Origin: a virus
IMG/VR virus record: IMGVR_UViG_3300032322_000182
Coordinates: 1-31,269 of that record
Strand: one strand, 5' to 3'
Length of the DNA: 31,269 nt
Shown here: in pieces, positions 22,601 to 30,532 of the stretch
How the letters are laid out: each line of letters begins with the position of its first letter
Position numbering within the stretch: position 1 is the first letter of the stretch
The notes under the pieces: model-generated
What the model saw: the letters and a program-made list of their open reading frames with translations, nothing else
Database searches by the model: none
Told to the model about the DNA's origin: nothing
Translations under genes and position numbers: made by a program

Positions 22601-24803
22601 CTTCGTGTGAGTAGCGCGGTTGTTTACCCATACGCATAGGTAAATCTGCGCGTGGCGCAAACTTTAAAGTTTTTTGAATACTGCGACGAATAGGACCACT
22701 AGCAGACTTAGAACCAGTAGCAGCACGGGACATATTTCCTAGTCTTAATCCTTCTAACGATGCAAATTTGCGCAAATCTTTAGTAGGAGCAGACAATAAA
22801 TACATAGTTGCTTCATCAATAGCAGAACGAACACCTAAACGTGGGAACAAGGTTAAGATAGACCATGCATCAACTAGTCTTTTTGAAAAATTACCCTGTG
22901 TTGCTCCACCAATTGCAGTAATAATGTTTTTCTTAGATTTAATTTCCCATACAGTTGACCCGATTGTGTCATAAGGTAGTGGGCCAATAGCCCATGTAGT
23001 CTGATAAGGCTGCAATGGACCTTCAGTATTAACAAAAAATCCTGATTCAGATTCACGAACAGTATTTGCTGGTGCAAACTTAACATGGTCTGGGTTAATT
23101 GCTAGGTCGCGCTTAGTAGCAAAGCCCGCTTTATCACCATACTTGTCCTGTAGTGTCTTAAGAATTAAATCTTCACCCTTAACACTGCCACCTAGTCCCA
23201 TTGAGTACATAGTTGCAGCATCTAGATTACGCAAAATAACTACTTGCTCATCAGCAGTTGAGTCTAAAAAGCGAACAGTTAACGCTTGAGCCATATCTTT
23301 TGGCAAAATCTGACGAGCACGGGCTGTAAAGTTAGAAGCAGTATCAATAGCATTAACACCAACTCGTACTTCTAGTCCTTGTGGCGAACGTGCCGCTAAA
23401 CGACCAATTCTTTTCCAACCCTTAATTTCTTCATTAGCCTTTAATACTACGGACATGTCAGAGTTAGGGTTAACTAAACGCTGTAGTGAATCTTCTGCAT
23501 TAAGAAATGCAGCACTAATTGGTTCAAGAGCAGCATTTCTTTCAGCGGCATTACGAGACATGTTATTAAAAACATTGTCAAGTGAACGTGTTAGTGCATC
23601 TGAAAATAAACGAGTTTGACGTGCTACTACTACGCCATTGCGCATGTAAGTTAAACCATCAACTCGTCCTGCTAGCAATAGATTTAAATTTCCAGCGTTT
23701 TCAAAGTATGCTTGTGCTGATGCAGCATCAAATACTTCTCCGTCAACTAAAGCCTTAATTGCACTTTGGTCGTTATACCCAGGAAAGTTTTTTGCAATTT
23801 CATCTAGTGCAATTGACTTTGCACCTGGAGTTCCACTTGAGTCTTTTACCTTTTTAAGTGCAGGTCCTAATCCATCTTGCCATAATGAATAAACTAATGG
23901 ATTTTTAAATGTATCTGCAACAGCCTTTTCTACTGAAACACCATTGTTAATTGCCTCAGTAAGTGATGTAGCAATACGCTCACCTTTAGTTACACCCTTA
24001 CTTAGTCCACCTGTCATCCAGGTAAGTGGGTCTACAGCAAGTTGATAAATAAAATCTATAACACCAGATACGTTTTTTGTTTTACCGCTTACACCACTTG
24101 ATGGTGGCTTGCGGTCAAGCATACGAGCAATATCTCGCCCTGGAGAAATCTGTGCATACTTTACGCCATCTAATACTTCTTGAAAAGCCTCTGGTTCATC
24201 GTATGCTCTTTTAATTGAGTTAAGAAGATTAGCGTCTACTTTACCAAAGTCTTGAACAATCTCGCCAGGAGTTTTACCTGCAAGTAATCCTTTAGCAACC
24301 ATAACATCAAACTCACCAAAGTAACTGGTCGCTTCCGCCAAAGCCTTGTCATCATATTGATTCTTTCCGTCCCATGCATCTGTCCATGTTTTCATTGAAA
24401 ACAAATCTTCGCCCTGTGCAACCTGTCGTGCAATTTTATAAGGTTGATTAATTAAGCGATTATACTGCCCACCTAGTTTAAATAAACCAATTAATGGTGA
24501 TGCAACTATTGTTCCGATAGTTTTAGCAACACCAAATAAACGGTCTGACACATCAGGTGCATCCTGCATGTAGTCAGCATCTTTAAACATAAACTTTAGT
24601 TGGTCTTGAAATTGAGGCTCTAAACGGTTGTATTCTTTACGAGCCATTTCTGTACCAAGTTTAACTAGTTCACGATGCTTTTTAATCGTGTAACTCATCT
24701 GCTCTATTTGGTTTTTTTCTACGCCAGTTAGGTTTGCAGTTTTTGCAGCAGCATAAATATTAGGTGATACTTCAGCAACAATCGGTTTAATGTACTGGGC
24801 CAT
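19692..24803 (-). CDS. giant putative internal virion / ejection protein, 1703 aa
   Basis: The largest gene of the window. The protein is mostly helical and polar, with two more hydrophobic stretches (about residues 93-108, TIGTIVASPLIGLF, and 1268-1290, GPIAGLGVIAVKNILGVVPG) that might insert in membranes. I found no lysozyme or transglycosylase motif and no clear RNA-polymerase motif of the N4 type. Size and the two companion genes resemble the internal core proteins of podoviruses, which exit first and build a trans-envelope DNA channel. Against a tape-measure protein are its position before the capsid genes and the lack of long regular heptads. Function is inferred only. Confidence 0.5.
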   Translation of the reverse strand: MAQYIKPIVAEVSPNIYAAAKTANLTGVEKNQIEQMSYTIKKHRELVKLGTEMARKEYNRLEPQFQDQLKFMFKDADYMQDAPDVSDRLFGVAKTIGTIVASPLIGLFKLGGQYNRLINQPYKIARQVAQGEDLFSMKTWTDAWDGKNQYDDKALAEATSYFGEFDVMVAKGLLAGKTPGEIVQDFGKVDANLLNSIKRAYDEPEAFQEVLDGVKYAQISPGRDIARMLDRKPPSSGVSGKTKNVSGVIDFIYQLAVDPLTWMTGGLSKGVTKGERIATSLTEAINNGVSVEKAVADTFKNPLVYSLWQDGLGPALKKVKDSSGTPGAKSIALDEIAKNFPGYNDQSAIKALVDGEVFDAASAQAYFENAGNLNLLLAGRVDGLTYMRNGVVVARQTRLFSDALTRSLDNVFNNMSRNAAERNAALEPISAAFLNAEDSLQRLVNPNSDMSVVLKANEEIKGWKRIGRLAARSPQGLEVRVGVNAIDTASNFTARARQILPKDMAQALTVRFLDSTADEQVVILRNLDAATMYSMGLGGSVKGEDLILKTLQDKYGDKAGFATKRDLAINPDHVKFAPANTVRESESGFFVNTEGPLQPYQTTWAIGPLPYDTIGSTVWEIKSKKNIITAIGGATQGNFSKRLVDAWSILTLFPRLGVRSAIDEATMYLLSAPTKDLRKFASLEGLRLGNMSRAATGSKSASGPIRRSIQKTLKFAPRADLPMRMGKQPRYSHEEALSILDRQTILQNKADDLEVDVVLLTSLEKRQAISAAVSQMYGRYVDPETAGYLMQAFVHSPDSLNSMAASLVASSGISGRYGEEIVASVITPSMLDMAFDALGIKMGKGTRTIDTAMLTEREVALAHFEKWFKMMAGNKAKLTDEVTLNPAEIFFRYNALKPGEVDPRTGKEMMELALDAGMEKIGFKFEPLTNTWQIQDNLSVGAFLERTAYTVQARGRGLDDEQIARGQLFRMFTDMYETFHGDANKFNQGLLDVVKNSYGQLVKMSAESGRTPTWNAAVARIPLDEFQEASQGFRISGPINTEIAFGDFDVESVFRRYGNTMMDWMDQQVTGLFRQPAVMVTYAQLRRKYAGIEKEFVRQQVAREMGPFAGATQKQIDAVEDKYKAIAEKRFTELAVREAADTILKFADNPKIRSNFAFSARTVGRYYRATEDFYRRIYRLKDVAPRTLYRLRLVNVGLESSGAIFNDAEGEPYVVMPMDNIIYKATDGAFRALTGNTGYSQPLFNEFTFKLRMVNPSFSQDAGLPTLSGPIAGLGVIAVKNILGVVPGKIPFVGGAIQPYSQQLGESIDTFALGNIGDNVDIFRAVVPSSLQRVWGMLGFDEKSRQEVTAAQQAIAYNAANGIGITANATDEEKSEYLKNIRISAHNVLFMRHFLGLLSPVAPTTMESVGIPDYIKDTGITTLRSEFFDILNGITAVNNGDISDPYEVALATYIGKNPGKLIYTVAREDKQTSVLIKNTDKLKNWGIKNADLIKTYGEVAYIFAPQIGDFNAGTYNWIKAAGLIESKSLEDYYTDIQVAEDKQKYYDIARQQKDILSNLSDPELRANVIKAAEQQRAALKANNPLLNSELIGSGNEIGNESVMLNSLEQLISNPNTDVRPATRQKLMMAIKMVREFVAFSTDPELKNVENIAQLKRERKEQIEANLNELMVGDLYVTEANRAIFKSILGFYSRESYYVYKELK

Positions 24804-25234
24804 TAAAAGTCTCTATCAAGAATTGTTCTGTAAATTAACTCTGCATCTCCTGATGAATCAAACTGTGCTAAATACTTTAAAGTGTCAATAAGTGTTGGTG
24901 TTTCATTAGGCAAACCACGCATTGCCTCTGAACCTGGACCAGGACCCATGTCAATGCCAGATGTAATTGGTTCATCAGGACGCATAGTTGGTGCACCTAA
25001 AGGTGTTGGCATTTGCACTTGAGGCATCTGTGGCATTGAAGCGCCTTGCATAGGAGCACTTGTCTGTTGCTCCATAGTTGCTTGACCTTCTCCGTATGGC
25101 AAGCCAGCAATGTATCTAGCAGGTTGTGTAGCACGGCCTGATTGACCTGCACCACCAGTTGCTGAAACATTTGCTGGATTATTTTGAGGGGCTGTTGGAC
25201 GATACCCACCACGATTTTCTGGGGCAGTTGTCAT
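24803..25234 (-). CDS. Pro/Gln/Met-rich low-complexity protein, 143 aa
   Basis: A 143-residue protein. The first 105 residues are disordered and rich in Pro, Gln, Gly, Ala and Met (PTAPQNNPANVS, MPQMPQVQMPTPLG). The last 35 residues form a likely helix (TLIDTLKYLAQFDSSGDAELIYRTIL). GGAGG lies about 9 bases before the ATG, which overlaps the preceding gene by ATGA. The design of a disordered tether with a short ordered end could suit a linker or chaperone for the giant protein encoded next. No family recognised. Confidence 0.5.
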   Translation of the reverse strand: MTTAPENRGGYRPTAPQNNPANVSATGGAGQSGRATQPARYIAGLPYGEGQATMEQQTSAPMQGASMPQMPQVQMPTPLGAPTMRPDEPITSGIDMGPGPGSEAMRGLPNETPTLIDTLKYLAQFDSSGDAELIYRTILDRDF

Positions 25235-25497
25235 TCTTCATCCTCCTCTTCTTCAACGGTTTCATGTTTAGTGCCAAGTACTTCACTGTTATACTCTTGT
25301 GCCATCTTCATCATCCCATACGCGTTCCATGGTGTCATGGCTTCGCTAACTTCTGTGTGTAAATATCGGGTCCCTTCGTAGTCTGCCCACTCGGTTATCA
25401 TTAACCAGTTGGTGCAGATAAACTCAGTCCCCTTCGTATCTTCTTCAAGAAGAATTTTTAATGCTTCTTCTACTTTATTTCTAAACTCTTTACTCAT
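25231..25497 (-). CDS. conserved hypothetical protein, 88 aa
   Basis: An 88-residue protein starting MSKEFRNKVEEALKILLEE. I chose ATG 25497 because it overlaps the Ntn-hydrolase stop (ATGA) and starts an amphipathic helix; the longer frame from 25548 would overlap that gene by 55 bases and has no ribosome binding site. The core has a beta strand GTEFICTNWLMITEWADYEG and RYLHTEVSEAMTPWNAYGMMKMA, a pattern I recognise from actinobacterial phages without known function. The C-terminus is strongly acidic (EEEEDEE). Confidence 0.6.
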   Translation of the reverse strand: MSKEFRNKVEEALKILLEEDTKGTEFICTNWLMITEWADYEGTRYLHTEVSEAMTPWNAYGMMKMAQEYNSEVLGTKHETVEEEEDEE

Positions 25498-26066
25498 TTT
25501 GCGTTTTGTATCTTTACTACAATTGGCTCGCCAGTATGTATATCCCAACGAGATGCAATTTTAATTGCCATTCTAATATCTACTTCCGCCAATTTTGGCG
25601 TAGTTTGTTTTCTAGAATTAGCAAAGGCCTCAATAGCACCGAGAGCAATATCAGCACCACTGCCAGAACAGTAGATACCACGAACATCGCGGTCCCAAGA
25701 ATAGTCTTCAAAGATAGGATAAATAACTCCGCGAACGACGACAAGAAATTGCGAATCATGTGCTGCTGCATCCCCATCTTCTTTCATGTCATAACCAGAA
25801 TCAATAAACAATTTACGCATTGCTGGTATAAAAGTCTGTGTCATAAATACATCTAAGTCATCAGTAGCCCGTGGCTTAGGTGCTTTCCATCCAAACTGCA
25901 AAATGTTAGAACCACGACTAGCACCAGAACCTGCAATTAAAATTCCGTTGTTTTCAATAATCTTATGTGTTGCTAGTTCCATAAAGCGACCATCATCACC
26001 AGAAGAACGAGAGTCACAGCCAACGGCTGCCCAACCATTTCCCTGAATTGCTACAAGCGTTGTCAT
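25494..26066 (-). CDS. proteasome-beta/HslV-like Ntn hydrolase
   Basis: A 190-residue protein with the hallmarks of proteasome beta subunits. After Met1, Thr2-Thr3 would be exposed by Met removal; counting Thr2 as 1, an Asp is at 17 (in GCDSRSS, the canonical D17) and a Lys at 34 (ATHKI, close to the canonical K33). Further family features are GILIAGSGASRG, the strand-turn GIYCSGSGADIALGAIEAF and the end SRWDIHTGEPIVVKI. AAGGAGGG at 26071-26078 is a strong ribosome binding site. No HslU/ATPase partner is encoded here. Its place between portal and scaffold genes is where phages encode the prohead protease, so it may process scaffold or capsid proteins; attack on host proteins is an alternative. 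Confidence 0.8.
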   Translation of the reverse strand: MTTLVAIQGNGWAAVGCDSRSSGDDGRFMELATHKIIENNGILIAGSGASRGSNILQFGWKAPKPRATDDLDVFMTQTFIPAMRKLFIDSGYDMKEDGDAAAHDSQFLVVVRGVIYPIFEDYSWDRDVRGIYCSGSGADIALGAIEAFANSRKQTTPKLAEVDIRMAIKIASRWDIHTGEPIVVKIQNAK

Positions 26067-26081
26067 TGTCCCCTCCTTAAG

Positions 26082-27824
26082 TTAGCGTCGCGTAACTGTC
26101 CTTGCTGATGCTGATGCTTCTCCACCTGATGTTAAACTTGCTAAAAGACTTTGTAGTTGTGGTGGTTGCTGTGGTTCTAAAGAAGCGCCTCCTGCTGGCG
26201 CGGCGGGAACAGGGGACGGTTGCTCAACCTGTGCACCAGCAGGAGGTAATTCTGGTGCAAAGACTTCTTCAACAGCATCCTCTACTGGAATACCACGTTG
26301 ACGAGCCTTAATAACTCCAGCAATTTTCTTAACAATGGCTGACGGGTCCCCACCTTGCACAGCCATTTGTGGAATGGCTTGTGTGTATGCTTGTAAAGAA
26401 CTAACCAGTGCTTTACGCATATTTTCTATTTCAATCTTTTCTTGTTCTTGCGTTACGTTAATACCAAATGGTAGTTCACGCATTGCTAGGTCTGTAGAGA
26501 TTAATCCACCACCTAATGCTTGCAACATAAAGATAAGTCCCTGTGCTGGGTTAAGACCAGCAAGCATGCCGTATCTAACATCGGCAGTAAAGTCACTCTT
26601 AATATCTTTGCCTGGCTTGTAGGTAAGGCTGTAAGGAGAACCTGCATCTACGCCACGGATTGTCTTTTCAAAATCAAAAAACTTTTCATCTACTTCAAAA
26701 CATACAGAAATAACATCTCGTAATGCAGAAGCAAAAATAGCCTGAGCAGATTTAACCTGTGTATCAAAGCCACCCATAAGTGCTTGAACACCTTGACCAG
26801 TAATAATGGAAGCATCAATGTTTCCAGTACGTCCCTCTGGGTAACGTGTTCCTGTTCGTAGTTCCTGCTGTAACAAAGCCTGCTCAGTAAATGCACCAGG
26901 TGGAATGTTAAGGTCTACGCGTCTTACACCTGCTGGGTTTGCTGTGCGAATAATTGCATCGCCACCCAGTTCAAGTTCTGTTACATCTGTTGGTAGAACA
27001 ATTGGAGCCTGTACTGACTTCTCTGCTGCTTCCATCGCAAGTAATGCGAATCTGTTACGAAGCAACTGAATACCTAATACATCATCAAACTGTCCACGCA
27101 TCTCACCATCAACTGATGGACGCTTAGCAACAACAACCATCATCTTACCAAGCGGGTTAACCGCCTTAGATAAAATTAAATTGTTTTTTTCTGGAACAAA
27201 CAACATAGATTGTTCTGCATCGTAATAACGGATTATCTCTAGTTGAGCGTTAAGGTCTCCCTTGTACATTTCTGGACCAAGAAGTTCTCTTGCATACTCA
27301 GGAAACTCTGAAGCAAGTTCCCCAACGCTTAAGTAATAACGCTTAGCAAAGGCAATACAGCGTCCGTAGCGGTCAAATTCTGGGTAAGCCCCCACTGGAT
27401 TTTCTACGCGGATACGCGGTAGCCCTGCTTCTTCGTCTAATTCAATAATGAAAGGGACGAAACCAAATGTGATGTACATGTCTGCGCCTGTGTACATCTG
27501 TACTTGTAAATCTGAGTTAGCAAAATAATTAGTAGCAATACGGGTACGTGTGTCTGCAAACTTGCGAGCACGGTCGTTTGCTTGGTTAGCAGCAGAACAG
27601 TTAACAGATGGCAATGGAGCCATTACCTCTGATAGGTCACGGGCTACAATGTCAATAAAGTTAGCAACTACGTTAGCGTCAACACCCTGCGGAAAGAAGT
27701 CTGGGTAAACACTTGCTATCTGTCCTTTACGGACAGCAAGAACATCTTGCTGGCGTGCATCACGCTCTGCAGCACGGTCTTTAAGAGATGCAACCCGTGC
27801 TGAAATCTGCTCTATCGAAAGCAT
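26082..27824 (-). CDS. portal protein
   Basis: A 580-residue protein. The N-terminal half carries the portal-type helical wing (VDANVVANFIDIVARDLSEVM) and strands GFVPFIIELDEEAGLPRIRVENPVGAYPEFDRYGRC, followed by helices characteristic of the clip/stem region (LGIQLLRNRFALLAMEAAEKSVQAPIVL). The C-terminal 60 residues are a Pro/Ala/Gln-rich disordered tail. A TAGGAAA site that overlaps the terminase stop lies 4-5 bases before the ATG. It forms the dodecameric DNA gateway at one capsid vertex and docks the terminase. Position directly after the large terminase supports the call. Confidence 0.82.
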   Translation of the reverse strand: MLSIEQISARVASLKDRAAERDARQQDVLAVRKGQIASVYPDFFPQGVDANVVANFIDIVARDLSEVMAPLPSVNCSAANQANDRARKFADTRTRIATNYFANSDLQVQMYTGADMYITFGFVPFIIELDEEAGLPRIRVENPVGAYPEFDRYGRCIAFAKRYYLSVGELASEFPEYARELLGPEMYKGDLNAQLEIIRYYDAEQSMLFVPEKNNLILSKAVNPLGKMMVVVAKRPSVDGEMRGQFDDVLGIQLLRNRFALLAMEAAEKSVQAPIVLPTDVTELELGGDAIIRTANPAGVRRVDLNIPPGAFTEQALLQQELRTGTRYPEGRTGNIDASIITGQGVQALMGGFDTQVKSAQAIFASALRDVISVCFEVDEKFFDFEKTIRGVDAGSPYSLTYKPGKDIKSDFTADVRYGMLAGLNPAQGLIFMLQALGGGLISTDLAMRELPFGINVTQEQEKIEIENMRKALVSSLQAYTQAIPQMAVQGGDPSAIVKKIAGVIKARQRGIPVEDAVEEVFAPELPPAGAQVEQPSPVPAAPAGGASLEPQQPPQLQSLLASLTSGGEASASARTVTRR

Positions 27825-27831
27825 TTATTTC

Positions 27832-29718
27832 CTATCCGTATTGATGATTCCACATTTCAGATGCGGCATCATCTAGATTAATTGATGTACGTTTATGTTG
27901 TTGCGCTCTAGTAGCCCAACGATTGTTGGCGTACCTAGCGATATTGCTATTTTGCTGCATAAACTCACGGGCACGGATAACCGCAAACCATAAAGCCATA
28001 ACAGTATCTGTCTTACCTCTGGTGTCAGGCTTCCAAGTAATTAACTGTTGGACTAATGCCTTCATACCTTCTGAGTTTTCAGTACTAGGTAATTCTATAA
28101 TGTTGTTCTTTTGGAACTTACCTTCGCGAGTAGTGCCAAAGAGTGTTGACATAGATGCCACACCGAAGTTTGTGTCCCATTTGTTTTTTCCTGTAAAGTG
28201 AGAATTAAGCCGTACGCCGTGTGAAGAGAGCCATGTTCGTAGTTCTTCGTCAAGAGAGTAGGCTTTTTGGTGAGCGTTAATTTCAACGCGGAACTCTTGC
28301 GGTCTATACCGAAGCGTAAAATCTTCAATGGCTTGCCTAATCTTTTGTGGCGTAGGGTCTGGCATATTCAAACATTCCAGAACATAAATCTTTCCATCAG
28401 TCCTGTTATAGGTGATAGCCACAAATGCAGCGTTACCCGCCATAGCGGGGTCAAAGCCCACAATAGTGTAACCCTCAACTTGAGGTGGATGTCCCGTTGC
28501 ACCTGGCTTTAATGGACCACGCTTACGCATGCCGTTAATAGAACCTTGCACCAGTTCAGGTGGAAAGATAGAGTCTTCAGTTACATCTTCTTGTTGATAA
28601 ACAAGCGCCCATGTTGCTGGGGTTACTTCGCTTCTACGCTTGAAAAGCGTTTCGCCATCCCACTTAGGGTATAACCCTTCTTCATTAGGTGGGGTATCTT
28701 CATCCCCGTCCCAGGGTGTATCACTTGCAGGCCAGAGAGTTGTCCAGTCTTCTGGCTTATCGCTGTAGTCAAGAACTGCTGGCATACCCATATATGTAAA
28801 GGGTGACTTGCCACCAGACCAATGCTTAGGGTCGCGGAGTTCTTTGTAAAAATCAGATGGGGCGATACGGGTTCCTACTACCAGTAACTTACCGTTTTTG
28901 CCCAGACGGGTAATAACTTCCTTTTGCAGCCAGTTAATCTGCTTCTCATGTTCGTGAGCGTTAGAGGTAGTTATGCAGTCATCTAGGATAATCAAGTCGG
29001 CACGTGCGCCGTAAATCTGACCACCCATACCCAGTGCCTGAATTGTTGGGTCTTTTTCACTTGAGTTTCTCGCATCACTCCCAAGGTAGACTGTGTCAAC
29101 TCGCCAAGTGTCTGAGTCCTCTTTCCAGCCCCCTTCTGGTCCAAAAGTTGTTTGTAACTTTAGCCAGCGCGGGTGGGATAATCTCTGCTTGATTGCGTAC
29201 ACGAACTCGCGTGCTTTAACAAGGGTCTTCGAAACCACAATAATGCGGACATTCGGATTGAGAGCGATGCGATAAGTTGCGTAGTTAACCGTAATGACGG
29301 TTGATTTGGCGTGCTCAGGGGGAACGTTTAAAAGTAGGCGGTTCCGATTGCCTGGCTCGTAAATCATATTAGGGTGCAGCCACGAAGGCTCGCGTCCCTC
29401 TAATAGGTCAATCCAATCTAGATGATGTGGAAAAACCCGTTGGTCCAAAAACATCTCAGAAAACTGAGGAAAGGTAATATCTTCACGGGCTACGCCCATG
29501 GCTTTTAATGAACGCTCTTTAGCGTTTTCCTTTGCCTCGGCTAGGGCGGTAGCAAAGGCTGGGTCTCTTAGACACCAGATACGAACAGTGTCTGGCTTTT
29601 TGCCATTTTGTTCCATAGCCCTATGCACAGACATACCTTCAGAAACCAGCGCCAAAACTTTGGCTTTAGCCTCTGCCGCCATAGCGGTACGAGGGTTATT
29701 AGTTTTCTGAAAAGTCAC
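27832..29718 (-). CDS. terminase large subunit with N-terminal HTH
   Basis: A 628-residue protein starting with GTG. Residues about 15-62 form a helix-turn-helix-like domain (LVSEGMSVHRAMEQNGKKPDTVRIW) resembling small-terminase DNA-binding domains. The ATPase follows: Walker-A-like PPEHAKST (133-140) and Walker B LIILDD (242-247) with a downstream VVGTR motif (280-284). The nuclease domain has acidic residues D423 (VGFDPA), E479 (VEIN) and D571 (KTDTV). It cuts and packages phage DNA into proheads. It is the first gene of the late operon; no separate small terminase gene is visible here. Confidence 0.92.
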   Translation of the reverse strand: MTFQKTNNPRTAMAAEAKAKVLALVSEGMSVHRAMEQNGKKPDTVRIWCLRDPAFATALAEAKENAKERSLKAMGVAREDITFPQFSEMFLDQRVFPHHLDWIDLLEGREPSWLHPNMIYEPGNRNRLLLNVPPEHAKSTVITVNYATYRIALNPNVRIIVVSKTLVKAREFVYAIKQRLSHPRWLKLQTTFGPEGGWKEDSDTWRVDTVYLGSDARNSSEKDPTIQALGMGGQIYGARADLIILDDCITTSNAHEHEKQINWLQKEVITRLGKNGKLLVVGTRIAPSDFYKELRDPKHWSGGKSPFTYMGMPAVLDYSDKPEDWTTLWPASDTPWDGDEDTPPNEEGLYPKWDGETLFKRRSEVTPATWALVYQQEDVTEDSIFPPELVQGSINGMRKRGPLKPGATGHPPQVEGYTIVGFDPAMAGNAAFVAITYNRTDGKIYVLECLNMPDPTPQKIRQAIEDFTLRYRPQEFRVEINAHQKAYSLDEELRTWLSSHGVRLNSHFTGKNKWDTNFGVASMSTLFGTTREGKFQKNNIIELPSTENSEGMKALVQQLITWKPDTRGKTDTVMALWFAVIRAREFMQQNSNIARYANNRWATRAQQHKRTSINLDDAASEMWNHQYG

Positions 29719-29782
29719 GTAACTGTCCCATCTGCATATAGTACAGACCAGTTAGTAACGGATAGTAGATACAGTCTGTAAC

Positions 29783-29803
29783 GCAAGTTCCTGAAGAACT
29801 TGC
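29783..29803. repeat. 8-bp stem hairpin upstream of terminase
   Basis: GCAAGTTC (29783-29790) and GAACTTGC (29796-29803) are perfect inverted repeats around CTGAA. It lies about 65 bases upstream of the late operon start and could sit in its 5' leader or be an operator. No T-run flanks it. Confidence 0.6.
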
Positions 29804-30024
29804 TTAGGTAGTAAAAGAAATAGTCTCTATATAGTATTAACCCGTTCAAACAGCCATTCCGAACGGTGCAAAGGCAAAAATCTTTTTATTTAATTAAAAC
29901 AGTTAAGTAACAGCCTAAACAGGGCATAGGGGACTGTACGGGAAAATCTTTATGGGAGATACAGTATATCTTACAGCCGTAGTTTAATCACTCTAGGGTC
30001 AGAACCAGAGTACAGACAGACAGA

Positions 30025-30048
30025 TACAGGTTGACCTGTACTGTACAG
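30025..30048. promoter_or_regulatory. operator-like double palindrome
   Basis: TACAGGT (30025-30031) and ACCTGTA (30034-30040) are perfect 7-base inverted repeats with a 2-base spacer. The next bases form the 8-base palindrome CTGTACAG (30041-30048). A GTACAGAC motif occurs at 29741, 30010 and 30043. A related TACAGTCTGTA lies at 29770-29780. This looks like a binding-site cluster for a dimeric regulator. Confidence 0.5.
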
Positions 30049-30198
30049 ACTGAGTGTAGACAGAGACTAGTCTGCGGCTCGATAGACAAGACTACCTCGC
30101 CCCTGTTTTATTAAACTGAAATAGTTACAGCCTTGGCAATGGCTGACAAACCCTCACCTCTGCTACCGTAGCCAAGGGTCGCACCGAAGGCTGTCCGC

Positions 30199-30212
30199 CC
30201 GCGCAAGCGCGG
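30199..30212. repeat. inverted repeat CCGCGC-AA-GCGCGG
   Basis: Perfect 6-base arms with a 2-base AA centre, at the start of the GC-rich part of the control region. Confidence 0.6.
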
Positions 30213-30229
30213 TCTCGCCTGTCGCAATC

Positions 30230-30259
30230 GAAGGCATAGCCCTATGGTCTATTGCCTTC
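30230..30259. repeat. 10-bp imperfect hairpin (GAAGGCATAG)
   Basis: GAAGGCATAG (30230-30239) pairs with CTA-TGCCTTC (30249-30259) with a single bulged T and a 9-base loop. GAAGGC and GCCTTC also recur nearby (30186 and about 30353). Confidence 0.55.
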
Positions 30260-30429
30260 TCATGCTGACATGCACTCAGCCCTCATCTCTCGCCAGTCTG
30301 TCGGCGCGTCCAAGGCCGCGCTACGCCATCCTCAGGCTCGTGCTCCTGCGATGCCTTCATCATACTCCGTCGTCAAATCGTTCCCTGCTCTGCCTATTCG
30401 GCAAAGCAAAGCGGTCACGATTGCTCTCA

Positions 30430-30445
30430 GCGTGGTAAACCACGC
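30430..30445. repeat. inverted repeat GCGTGGT-AA-ACCACGC
   Basis: Perfect 7-base arms with a 2-base AA centre, about 165 bases before the first early gene. Confidence 0.65.
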
Positions 30446-30477
30446 ATCTGGCCTGTCTGAAGCGCCCGCAAGCGTGC

Positions 30478-30491
30478 GCCTGCTCGCAGGC
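30478..30491. repeat. inverted repeat GCCTGC-TC-GCAGGC
   Basis: Perfect 6-base arms with a 2-base centre, in the same array of GC-rich palindromes. Confidence 0.55.
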
Positions 30492-30516
30492 TCGCAGTCC
30501 AGCCATGCCCCGCATC

Positions 30517-30532
30517 CAGCGCAATTGCGCTG
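30517..30532. repeat. 16-base perfect palindrome
   Basis: CAGCGCAATTGCGCTG reads the same on both strands, about 70 bases before the first early gene. It could be an operator for early transcription or part of an origin. Confidence 0.7.

Noticed and set aside
19692-24803. N4-type virion RNA polymerase or tape-measure protein
   Set aside because: No polymerase motif was recognised and the length is about half of N4 vRNAP; its location before scaffold and capsid genes and the lack of regular repeats argue against a tape measure.
25498-25548. Longer start of the 88-aa gene (ATG 25548)
   Set aside because: It would overlap the Ntn hydrolase coding end by 55 bases without a ribosome binding site; ATG 25497 gives the ATGA junction seen throughout the operon.
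30032-30062. Possible rightward promoter TTGACC with a downstream TGTAGA
   Set aside because: The -35 is good, but spacing is 18-19 bases and the -10 is poor; it overlaps the double palindrome and lies 540 bases before the first early gene, so it is not reported as a promoter.
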